From NCBI RefSeq assembly GCF_000192475.1, contig NZ_AEYW01000018.1, positions 124,001 to 188,000 of the forward strand: 64,000 nucleotides of DNA, given 5' to 3'. The notes under the pieces were generated by a model. The model ran no database searches and was not told the DNA's origin. It was given only the letters and a program-made list of their open reading frames with translations. Of this stretch, positions 34,834-44,000 are shown piece after piece (positions within the stretch are counted from its first letter, which is position 1; every line of letters begins with the position of its first letter). The stretch comes from Ruegeria conchae. Its GTDB lineage: Bacteria > Pseudomonadota > Alphaproteobacteria > Rhodobacterales > Rhodobacteraceae. The position numbers were made by a program, and so were the translations under genes.

Positions 34834-34864
34834 TCAAATCCCGTTTCAATCCTGTCACAGTAAA

Positions 34865-37800
34865 TCATATTGATTTTAGAGGGTTAGCCAATTCTAGATA
34901 TCCACAGAAAGCATTTGCCAACTGCATCTGCCGCGGAGTCCGACACTCCGCCTCGAAAACCTTTGGCGACGCGACCAAGACCGCAACGCACTTGGCCCTC
35001 GAGATTGCGACGTTGAAGCGGTTCGCACTGTACAGGAACTCCATGCCCCGTGGCGCGTCTGCATGGCTCGATGTCGCCATCGAGTAAATCGCTATAGGCG
35101 CCTCCTGGCCCTGGAATTTGTCGACAGTCCCGACGCGAGCACCCGGCAACCGCTGTTGAATTTCAAAGACCTGTGCATTGTAGGGTGCGATGATCAGGAT
35201 GTCCTCGAGCGTTAGAGGCTTCTCCTGACCCTCCCGATCAACCCATGTCGGTTGACCTGACAAGACCTCTTCAACAAGTCCGGCAACGGCATCGGCCTCC
35301 TCGATCGACGAGCTCTGGTTGCCCGAGTGGTCGACGGGCAAATTCCGAAGACCTGCTCCGGTCAGGGACCCTGCACCGCGGATTTCCTGCAGCTCGCATC
35401 CTTCTACAGAGTGCAGCTTGTCGTCATAGAAAAGATCAGAATTGAACTGGCAGATATCGGGATGCAGGCGCCAGGTTTTCTCGAGGAAGAGGCCTTGATC
35501 TTCAGCGATCGTATGCGAGTCTCCAAGAATATGCTCGAGCGCGGAAACCCCCGTCCCGTCCGGATGCGTGCCCTGCGTGGGCTGGTCCAGCTGTTGCGGA
35601 TCCCCAAGCAAGATCAGGGCCTTCGCGCTCTGAGCAACTGCCAGGACGTTCGCTAGCGACATCTGCGCGGCTTCGTCGATCACGAGCACATCGAGCAACT
35701 CATGTGCGTCAGCGCGAGACCAAAGAAAGTGCGTCGCACCGGCAACCTGCGCTGATCCTGAGCCCAGCGCGGCATAAACACCGGCATTGTCGGTCACGAA
35801 CTTCAACCGGTCCTGATCAGGTTCCATCTCGCCGGACTTCGGTTTCTGAACACAGCAGAGATCGACCTTCATCTCCGGGACGGCTTCGACGACCTTGTCG
35901 AGCAGGTTGCGGATCACCTTGTGACTGTTGGCCGTGATCCCGACCTTCTTTCCACGCTTGACGAGTTCGCAGATCATGCGCGCGCCCGTGTACGACTTAC
36001 CAGTTCCCGGAGGGCCCTGAATCGGGAAAACGCCTTCACCAAGCTCGCGAGCTACGCGAAGCGAAGCGTCCAGGGTCGTTTCTCCCGGCTGTCGGATCGG
36101 TCCATCGCCAAGTTGCGGTTGGAGACGCAGCAAGAGTGCCCGGGCGCTCTGATATGGCCCTTCTCCTTCGATGCCATTATCAGCGACATACTCCCCAAGC
36201 CGCATCAGGCTGTCGGCCTGTTCCTTCGTATTGAACATCTGATGCGCGAAGACGCCCTCGGGATGGATGTCGGCCGTCTTCCCCATCTTCTTGATGTCGA
36301 CTGTCCGATCATCCGCAGAAACCGCGATCACGCTGCCGATTTTGTCGCCGCCATTCATCCGCAATGCTTCGTCGCCACGAAGATCCGTGTCCTGCTGCGG
36401 GAATGCATAACGGTGCACGGGCGTCCGAGCGCCCGGTGGCGACACGTCGCCAGCAAACACGAGCTGTGACAACGCGGCGCGCTCGTCGATGAGTTCTTCT
36501 GGCGTGAGCGCGGAAAGCCGGAAGTATTCCCACCAGGCTGCCTTGTCCTCACGGCGATGCCAGTCGAGGATATTCGCGAGGATCCAACGGGCGTGCTGTT
36601 CTTCGCTCCGCTCTTCGATATCCGCGGGCAGGTCGGCCGTGAGGCGCTCGATCAGAGCCTGCACTGCTTCCTGACGTTCTGTCAGCGCCTCGCTTGGCTC
36701 CTGATCGGACGGCAAGGGACGCGGAACAAGCGTGCCGGCATCGACAAGCTCCTGCCGGCGACGTTCAAGCCATTCGCGCAGAGCAATGGTCGAAGTGCAA
36801 TCCTCGTAATTGTAAGACCGCACGGTCGCGCGCACCTCGCCGTCGATGGCATCGATATCGCCTAGCTCGAGTCCGGCTTGCAGACGCGCAAGCGCGACGT
36901 TGGCATCTGGCAGACTGATGTCCCGCTCAAAGCCGTAGATCGGCTCCAACTTCTTGATCGAGTAGCTTTCGACGCCGGCGCGCAGTCCATTGCGCACTGC
37001 GCTGTAGAGATCGACCAGCAGATTGCTGCGCAGGAAATCGTCGATCTCATCTTCGCGGGTCGCATACCGGCCCATAAGCCGTTTCAGCGCCCCGGGCTCG
37101 TAAGGTGCGTAGTGGTAGATGTGAAGATCCGGATACTGTTCCCTGCGCGCATTCACGAAGTCCACGAAGCACTCGAAGATGGCCTTCTCGCCTTCCCGGT
37201 CGAACGCCCAATCTGCCGTATCGGCCCAGGCGCCATTTTCATCGCGATAGATGTAACCGAAGAGATACTCAAGGCCGTGCTCACCAACAAACGCATCGCT
37301 TTCGATGTCGAAGAAGATGTCTCCGTCAGACGGTTCAGGCAGCAAGCACAAGCCGATATCTTCGACGATCGGCAGGAGCTCGTACCGGACCTCTCCGGCC
37401 TCGCGGGACTCCATCTGAATGCGGGCCTGCTCACGGGCCTTCTCGTAGGAGAGCGGCGACCCCTTCTTCGGCTTCCAGGGCATGGGCGTCGGCATTTCCG
37501 CGAGCGCTGCCGCGGTCGTGATCCCGTTGTCCTGAAGCTCGGCAGTCTGGTTCTTGCTGATCCCGGCGACCAGGCAGAGATGGTCATCTGCGCGGCGCCG
37601 TGCGTCACACTGGGTCCGCCATCTGCAGATGTCGCAGTGTTCCTTTGGCTCAGGATACTGACCTCCGAGCGATCCGTCGGAAGTCGCCGCTTCAGCGGCG
37701 GCCTTAGCCTTCCGGAAATACGCGGCGTAGTCCGCATATCGAAACTCTTGCGGTTCGAAGTCGGACCAAGGCGCCACGACGTACACATATTCAGGCGCGA

Positions 37801-38281
37801 TCCCCTGCACCTGTTCCAACAGGTCGGCGTAGAGACAAAGCTGAAGCACCGAGCCAGCCTTGGTCTCGCGGGCAAGTTTCGTGTCGATGATCTCGTAGGA
37901 CCATGATCCGAGACTGCTGGGTTTCTCGACCCGCCGCAGGATGTCGGCCCGCCCGACCCACCTTTGATGTGCAAGCGCCGCCTGGACGATAATCTGAACG
38001 CCGGACGCCATCGCAGCGCGGGTCTCGTTAACGGCCGCTGGGGTGATGTCGCCCCCGTCGATCCGAACAGATGTCAGTCCCTGAGCCTCAAGATGCTCGA
38101 TGAACGCCTTTTCATGCTGGTCGCCCCGCTCGCGCAAGATCTCGAGAAGCGGGTCCCAGTGCTTCGGTTTCGCAAGCGCCCCTTCGGCGACCTGAAGATC
38201 CAGCTCCGTCAGATGGGCGCAGTTCAGATGGCCGACGAGGTCGGATGCGCTCAGGACGATCTTATCGATGTGCTTTTTCAT
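34865..38281 (-). CDS. TM0106-type RecB-like nuclease fused to RNase H-like domain and SF1 helicase
   Basis: 1138 residues in three parts. The N-terminal RecB/Cas4-type nuclease has Gly-Arg-Ala-Asp (110-113) and Ile-Ile-Asp-Thr-Lys (131-135). Its four cysteines (Cys21, Cys216, Cys219, Cys225) should hold a 4Fe-4S cluster as in AddB and Cas4. A ribonuclease-H-like domain has Phe-Phe-Asp-Ile-Glu-Ser-Asp (323-329). The C-terminal Upf1/Dna2-like helicase has Gly-Pro-Pro-Gly-Thr-Gly-Lys-Ser (756-763), Asp-Glu-Ala-Ala and a late Val-Ala-Ile-Ser-Arg-Ala. It could unwind and degrade DNA ends or RNA-DNA hybrids. The ATG overlaps the stop of the DnaQ-like gene as ATGA. Confidence 0.85.
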   Translation of the reverse strand: MKKHIDKIVLSASDLVGHLNCAHLTELDLQVAEGALAKPKHWDPLLEILRERGDQHEKAFIEHLEAQGLTSVRIDGGDITPAAVNETRAAMASGVQIIVQAALAHQRWVGRADILRRVEKPSSLGSWSYEIIDTKLARETKAGSVLQLCLYADLLEQVQGIAPEYVYVVAPWSDFEPQEFRYADYAAYFRKAKAAAEAATSDGSLGGQYPEPKEHCDICRWRTQCDARRRADDHLCLVAGISKNQTAELQDNGITTAAALAEMPTPMPWKPKKGSPLSYEKAREQARIQMESREAGEVRYELLPIVEDIGLCLLPEPSDGDIFFDIESDAFVGEHGLEYLFGYIYRDENGAWADTADWAFDREGEKAIFECFVDFVNARREQYPDLHIYHYAPYEPGALKRLMGRYATREDEIDDFLRSNLLVDLYSAVRNGLRAGVESYSIKKLEPIYGFERDISLPDANVALARLQAGLELGDIDAIDGEVRATVRSYNYEDCTSTIALREWLERRRQELVDAGTLVPRPLPSDQEPSEALTERQEAVQALIERLTADLPADIEERSEEQHARWILANILDWHRREDKAAWWEYFRLSALTPEELIDERAALSQLVFAGDVSPPGARTPVHRYAFPQQDTDLRGDEALRMNGGDKIGSVIAVSADDRTVDIKKMGKTADIHPEGVFAHQMFNTKEQADSLMRLGEYVADNGIEGEGPYQSARALLLRLQPQLGDGPIRQPGETTLDASLRVARELGEGVFPIQGPPGTGKSYTGARMICELVKRGKKVGITANSHKVIRNLLDKVVEAVPEMKVDLCCVQKPKSGEMEPDQDRLKFVTDNAGVYAALGSGSAQVAGATHFLWSRADAHELLDVLVIDEAAQMSLANVLAVAQSAKALILLGDPQQLDQPTQGTHPDGTGVSALEHILGDSHTIAEDQGLFLEKTWRLHPDICQFNSDLFYDDKLHSVEGCELQEIRGAGSLTGAGLRNLPVDHSGNQSSSIEEADAVAGLVEEVLSGQPTWVDREGQEKPLTLEDILIIAPYNAQVFEIQQRLPGARVGTVDKFQGQEAPIAIYSMATSSHADAPRGMEFLYSANRFNVAISRAKCVAVLVASPKVFEAECRTPRQMQLANAFCGYLELANPLKSI

Positions 38282-39207
38282 TGCTGCGCCTCCCAGAGAC
38301 GCTCCGAGAAGCGGTTTAGCGCTGTGACCTTATGCGTTGGCACATTGGCGTCACGACCGTAGATTTCGGCCCGGAGCCAATCGATCTCCGCCTTGGGGTC
38401 AGATGTGATCGTCCACCAGACCCTACCGAGTGGAAGTTCTGCCGGCCGCCAGCGATAACCGCGCTCCTTCAGCTTCAGGCGTTCATCGTAGGGAGCATCA
38501 ACCGCTCTAATAAGGTATTCTTCGCGCAGAGCCGCATCGCGCACGGCTGACATGATCCGCTGGTTTGATTGAGGGAGCTTCTGTGCAAGCAGCGCAAGGC
38601 AAGCTTCACAGTCGGCCAATGCCCGATGACCTTCGTAGAACCAGCCAAACTGCATTCCAAGATAATCGAGCTTACCAGCAGAGAAACCCTCGCGCAGCCA
38701 ATCGACACTCGTGAGTGTGCAGCCCCAAGGCTTCCCGGCAAAGCAGGGCCAGTGTTTCTCGACCATCACCCGATCGAAGTTGGCGTTGTGCGCGATGATT
38801 AGGTCGGCATCTGCCACCAGCGCCTCGACAACGGACCCGTCGATCGCCCGTCCCGCAACCGTTTCAGCAGTCAGACCGGTGACCAGACTGGCTTCGTCCG
38901 AGATCGGAACACTAGGCTCACGCAGTCCATCGAAGGCCCGGCCGTGGGCGATCTCAAGGACACGACCAGTGTCGAGCTCGTAGGTGAACGGAAGCATGGC
39001 GAGCTGGATGACCTCGTCGCCCTCGAGCGAAAGGCCGGTGGTCTCGACATCTAGAACGAGGGCATGCTTAACGGCACCCCCGCGAGGATTGTTCAGGCGG
39101 CGTGGAAGGGCCAACCGACGAAGGAGGCGCCAGTCGTCCACGTGGGTGTGCGCTGCGGTCTGAATGACCTGATCAGTGCGGATCGCAAAGAGACTGTGAT
39201 CGTTCAT
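38278..39207 (-). CDS. DnaQ-like 3'-5' exonuclease (DEDDh)
   Basis: 309 residues. All DEDDh residues are seen: Asp53 and Glu55 in Asp-Val-Glu-Thr-Thr-Gly, Asp145 in His-Asn-Ala-Asn-Phe-Asp, and His194/Asp199 in His-Arg-Ala-Leu-Ala-Asp. After the nuclease (to about 210), a C-terminal extension with Gly-Tyr-Arg-Trp-Arg-Pro and Val-Trp-Trp-Thr resembles the short module often fused to such exonucleases. It is coupled to the RecB-helicase gene by a 4-nt overlap, which suggests a joint DNA-degrading machine rather than replication proofreading. Confidence 0.85.
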   Translation of the reverse strand: MNDHSLFAIRTDQVIQTAAHTHVDDWRLLRRLALPRRLNNPRGGAVKHALVLDVETTGLSLEGDEVIQLAMLPFTYELDTGRVLEIAHGRAFDGLREPSVPISDEASLVTGLTAETVAGRAIDGSVVEALVADADLIIAHNANFDRVMVEKHWPCFAGKPWGCTLTSVDWLREGFSAGKLDYLGMQFGWFYEGHRALADCEACLALLAQKLPQSNQRIMSAVRDAALREEYLIRAVDAPYDERLKLKERGYRWRPAELPLGRVWWTITSDPKAEIDWLRAEIYGRDANVPTHKVTALNRFSERLWEAQQ

Positions 39208-39304
39208 CGCGCCACCTCTATAAGTGTTTTCACCAAGGATTGATCAGCTGCTCGCCATCTCACAACCGACGCTTTCCCTTTCAATTCGCCAGCAAAGGCT
39301 TCTC

Positions 39305-41019
39305 TCAAACGCCTTCCAGCACATCCGAACAAATTGCGTCCCGCCCACAAAGTGCCAAGATTGATTTGGCGCGCGAGATCCCGACATACAGCGTGCCACG
39401 GCGTTCATTTCTTGGTAGTTCGTCCAACCCCCACAAAACAAGGACCTCACCTTCTAAACCCTTGAACCTGGCGACCGTTTCTACGGTAACTCCTGGTTTG
39501 CTTGCATTTTCGATGCCCTTCCAGCAGAGGCCTGATGGCAGGGACACGCGATGTAAGGCGCTCTCGTAGTCTTTGCGCTTCATCCTATCCGCAATCAAAA
39601 CGACGATTGACGAACTTGGGATCTTTTCGACGGTCAAAAGCTTCGAGACAAATTCTTGGATCTTCTTCGCCTGCTTGGGCAAATCGGGTGCCGCCAAGAT
39701 CTCGATATTGTCGCCATCCAAATCCGGCGGGTCGATCAATGGACCTTTGTAATACTGGTAAGCCGTTTCGTGAATTTTTTTGTATTCCGGCAATTGAAGG
39801 ACAGCGTGATGGGCGAGGCGTCGGCGGGAAAGGTGCTCGCTCTCGTGTAAACGTCTTGATTCTCATCGTGAAAAACATAAAGTGGTGAGGTATTGCCGTC
39901 CCGCAGCAGCATTTCGATTGGAAGCCAATACTCTTCTCCAAAATCTTGGCCTTCATCGACGACGATGGCGTCGTAGCGAACATCGACGATATCGAGCGCA
40001 TACGCTAGTGCGATCGGAAAATAGTGATCCCAAAGATCCAATCCAGGGAAGGACGCCTTGGCCTCGGCGATCAGATCTCGACCACTCTCCCGACACGCTT
40101 CATCCACGATACGCTTGCAGAGCTTGTGAAAACCAAAGACATCAAGGTTTTCTTGGCCGCTACAGACGTCCTCCAAATGGCTTGCCAATGGGACGTTGTA
40201 GCAGGTCAGTAACGTTCTGAAGCCCTCGTCTGCAAGCCGCTTCGCTTTCTCGACTGCAAGAACCGTCTTCCCAGTTCCTGCGCCGCCGCTGATCGCGACT
40301 CGCCTTTGCCGGGAGAGCAGATCCAGTGTTTGAATCTGCCTATTGGTCAGGCGCAGTCGCTGGCTTTTTTCCAGCTCGATTTGAGCAGACAAGAGCGGCC
40401 GAGTTTGTACGACGCGAGCAAATATCCGCTGCATCAGCTGAATACCACCAGCACCCATCGGGTTGGTCCAGGAATTTGCGTCATCGCTGGACCAGTAGTT
40501 GAAAGCTTGCTCCAACCACGCACCGAGATTGGCAAGATCTGACCGGTCTCCAATGATCTCCGTTGGGGCATTGGGGCCCTTCAAAGCCCGTCCATCATCC
40601 ACGTCTGGAAAGAAGGCTGCGTGTCCCGTCGAAACTTTCTTGAGCCCTAAGCGCGCCCAGTCCCGATGTTCTCTTAGCTTGGACAAGACATTGAATTTTC
40701 CCGTCATGGATTGGCGAAATGGATCCTTGATCTTGTGCTCTCGACCATTTCGATCGATTGATGACCACTCGCCTGTTGTGTAGTCCGCTCGTATGCGTCC
40801 CCCTTTGACTTCCACGACCAAGAACCCGCGATCGGGATGACAAACTAGAAAATCTGCTTCGCCGTCTCGAGCACCACCCTCCGATCTCGAAATCCACCCC
40901 ACTGAATGGAACACATGATACTCGCCCTCGAGGGAGGTGCAGGCTTCGTAGAACTTGATTTCGGCGGAAGGGATATCTTCCCCGTAGTTACCTCGATAGT
41001 CTGGATAAAGTCTCACCAC
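39305..41019 (-). pseudogene. NERD-nuclease/UvrD-like helicase, frameshifted at an A7 run
   Basis: Start at GTG 41019, 8 nt after a GGAGG that lies in the end of the upstream gene. NERD nuclease residues are Asp56, Glu70 and Lys72 (Glu-Ala-Asp, then Val-Glu-Val-Lys-Gly-Gly). Helicase Walker A is Gly-Gly-Ala-Gly-Thr-Gly-Lys-Thr (245-252), followed by Val-Asp-Glu-Gly-Gln-Asp. At seven A (T on the plus strand, 39775-39781) the first frame runs to a stop at 39736. One extra A would join it to the second frame (39305-39793), which carries the last motifs, including Gly-Ile-Ser-Arg-Ala-Lys. About 570 residues if restored. Mutation, sequencing error or slippage-based control cannot be separated here. 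Confidence 0.75.
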
Positions 41020-41023
41020 GGCA

Positions 41024-44000
41024 TCAATCCTCCAGCAATTCCATAGTGGTCGCATTGAAGGTTATTGATTTCGTCCCCCAATCTTTGAATTCGATCTTGA
41101 GCTGGGTCATGACGCCGATTTTCTTGATTTCGAGGATTGTTCCAATACCAAAGCCTTCTACTTGGATACGTCGGCCAGCTACGAATTGTGCTTTGTAGTC
41201 CCCTCCCTTTTCTTCCGCGACCTCTCGCCAAACCCGATCGAACCAAAATTCATCTGCTTTGAAAAATGGATTTTTGATCGCATTGATCTTTCTCTTCTTT
41301 GGCTCCAAAGCGTGTTCGACGACGTAGAGCCAAGCTTCATCTGGATGATCCTGGGCGAATGAAATCTGCGTTCTTGAGAGCTTCACCCCTCTGTCGGTCC
41401 ATTCACCGTCCAAACCTTTCACTTCGATGAGACGCTTCTCGTCAGCATTTTTCGATCGGGACATCACATCGTAGCCCGGATTGAAATGCGGCTGACGTTC
41501 GGGCAGAAAATCTCGGTTTAGCTCGTAATCCATCACTGCTTTCATGGCCGCCTCGTCGATTGCCGAAATCCGCTCACGACTAGGTCCAGATCCTTTCCCG
41601 GCTTCTCCTAGCTCGTCCTTCTCGGGTTTGACGTAAGACCTCATCCATTCGGTTCTTGCCTTCCTAGTCGTTTTTGCGGGGTCCTTGTCTATGGATGACG
41701 ATCCAGAGCTTGAGCCTGGAGTTTCGCTCGTTGCAGATCCAGACGACCCTTCACTTCGCTTGTGTCCCGGCTCTTGGGTTCCTGAGGATTCAATACCAGT
41801 TGTCTTCTTCTTGGCTTCCGCTGCGATATCCGCGTCGGATGCGGCTTTCTCTGCGCCTATGTCTGGATCGTCGATCACCTCGTCGTCTTCAACTTCCCAA
41901 TCGGCTGGATCTTGTTCAGATCCCGTTCCAAAACCCAGCTCCCCGATTTCGTCTTCAGGCAGCACTTCGGTTGGAAATTCTTCTGTCTCTGGCGCGCCGT
42001 AGCCGGCTTGCCTGAGTTCGTACGCGGCATCTTCGCGAGAATTTGCACTCAGAACCAACTTGGCAATCAGAGCAAACTGGCCGATTGACGCTTTGCTTTC
42101 CCCTGCCAGTAGCGTCGAGAATATCGCTCGAAAGGCCGGAATCCAGTAGTTGCCAGGCAAGTCTAGAAGTACATACACCCTCGCCTCGTTGGAATCGAAG
42201 ACCACCTCGTCATTTCGCGGCGGCGACGCGAATGGAACATCATCCAAATCGAAGATAGAACGAGCGGTCAGAGCATCCGTCCGAACCAGTTCGATGTTTC
42301 GAAGAGTCTTTTCGAGATGGATCCGTGTTTCCCTGCGTAGATCGACACATAGCCATCCAAGTAGATCACTTCGTTCTCGCACCAACTGCGTCGCATCTTC
42401 GTCGTCGATCACGTCTCCCAAATCAACTATTTCCAGCCGCGTCACCAGAGATAGCGGTCGTATCTTGAACCAATCGATGAGCTCTACCGTTTCAGCAGAC
42501 GAACGCACCAAACGTGCGTCGAGATCTCCTCCGAATGGCTCTGCCAGCCAATCACTATCCTGTATGGCGACTTCGTCGACGAAAGCGAGTGTTCCGGCGA
42601 GGGTGAATAGAAACGGATGTTCCCGAAGTCGTTCCAGGTGCAGAGATGTGCCCGCAGGATTGTCGCGTAGCTTTTCCGAAAGGGTTCTGGTGCAAACATC
42701 ATGAACCAGCGAGATCTCACCGGGCAGAAGCGATGCGTCGCCACCAAACTCGTCGGCGATGTCGATCAGTACGTCCACGTATGTTTCGGTGGAGGGCTCT
42801 TCAGTTACACCAAGAAAGTCGAATAGCTCCTTGTATTCATGCATCCACTCTGGTGCCTTGAAACAGTACCGCGCCAGATGCGGTTTGCTCCAAAAGAAAC
42901 GATCGGTTCCGATGAACTCCTTCCTCTTGGGGGCGTAGATGCATCTCTCGTTCTTCAATCGCTCGATGAAGAACTGGTCGCCTTCCTTCTTCAGACGCTC
43001 ACTCAAGATCTGATAACTGTGCTTGCTCGGCTCCAGCCCACGTTCGATACAGTCTTCGAGATGGTCGACGATGATCGACGTGTCCGGTTCTGCCGGCATT
43101 TGAAGAAATTCCAGAAATTCCCTATTCAGCCGACGCCCCATACCAGTTACACCCAGCACTGCCACCTGTGATGAAAACCCTCCCGCCCGGAAAGGCTGAT
43201 ACAATTCATGTGGGGAATACCAATACTCGGTATCCAGCTTGCCTTCTTTCTCCGCGGGAAGCCAATCCGTATGCCGCATTCTTGATATTTCGTCCTCGAA
43301 CTGCTCTTCGTTCTTAGCCAAAATCTCGTCTTGATAGACTTCGAGTATGAAACCAAAGATTTTGGAAATAGCGCCTCGTGTTTTGTCTGAGGGCGGATCT
43401 TCCACGACCACTTCGATCCTATCCAAGGCGTGCGTCAGCGAAGGCCTGGATCGCATGCCAAGAGAACGAAAAAAGCCCAGATAGAGCTCCTTCCTCGACT
43501 CGCCGAAGATGCTTTCGTCGACCCACAAGGCATCATCGTCTCCTAGGATTTCGGCGAGCGCGTCGGTCTTCGCGTAGCAATCTCTGGCAGCTCTCAGGAG
43601 GCCATCCTTGGTTTTTACCAAATGCAGAGCAGCTAAGGTCTCCCTCGTGCCTTCTTTATCGAGCAAGTCCTTCTTTGATACGAGTACATCAAGCAGGGCG
43701 ACGTAATGCTCATTCGAGAGGTCTTCGTCCAGAATGTCTGCCAAATGCTCTTCGATGTAGGCCTGGAGCGTCAACGTTTCGACTTCCAAGACCTCTTTGA
43801 GGAACTTTCGCGCCCTATCCCCGAAGTAATCGAGATCCAAAGTATCGAAGCGACCAATCGGATCGTCGAACCCTCCGGGTAAGACGGCCAGTCGTGGCGT
43901 CAAAAAACGCCCATGACCTGCCAGAAACGGCGTCGAAGCCACATTTGACGAGTAATCATGGTCCTCATCGCGGGGATACTCGACTAGAAAATCATAGAAC

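Noticed and set aside
36878-37906. 342-codon open frame on the plus strand
   Set aside because: Shadow of the RecB-like nuclease/helicase gene on the other strand, whose catalytic motifs lie in this stretch.
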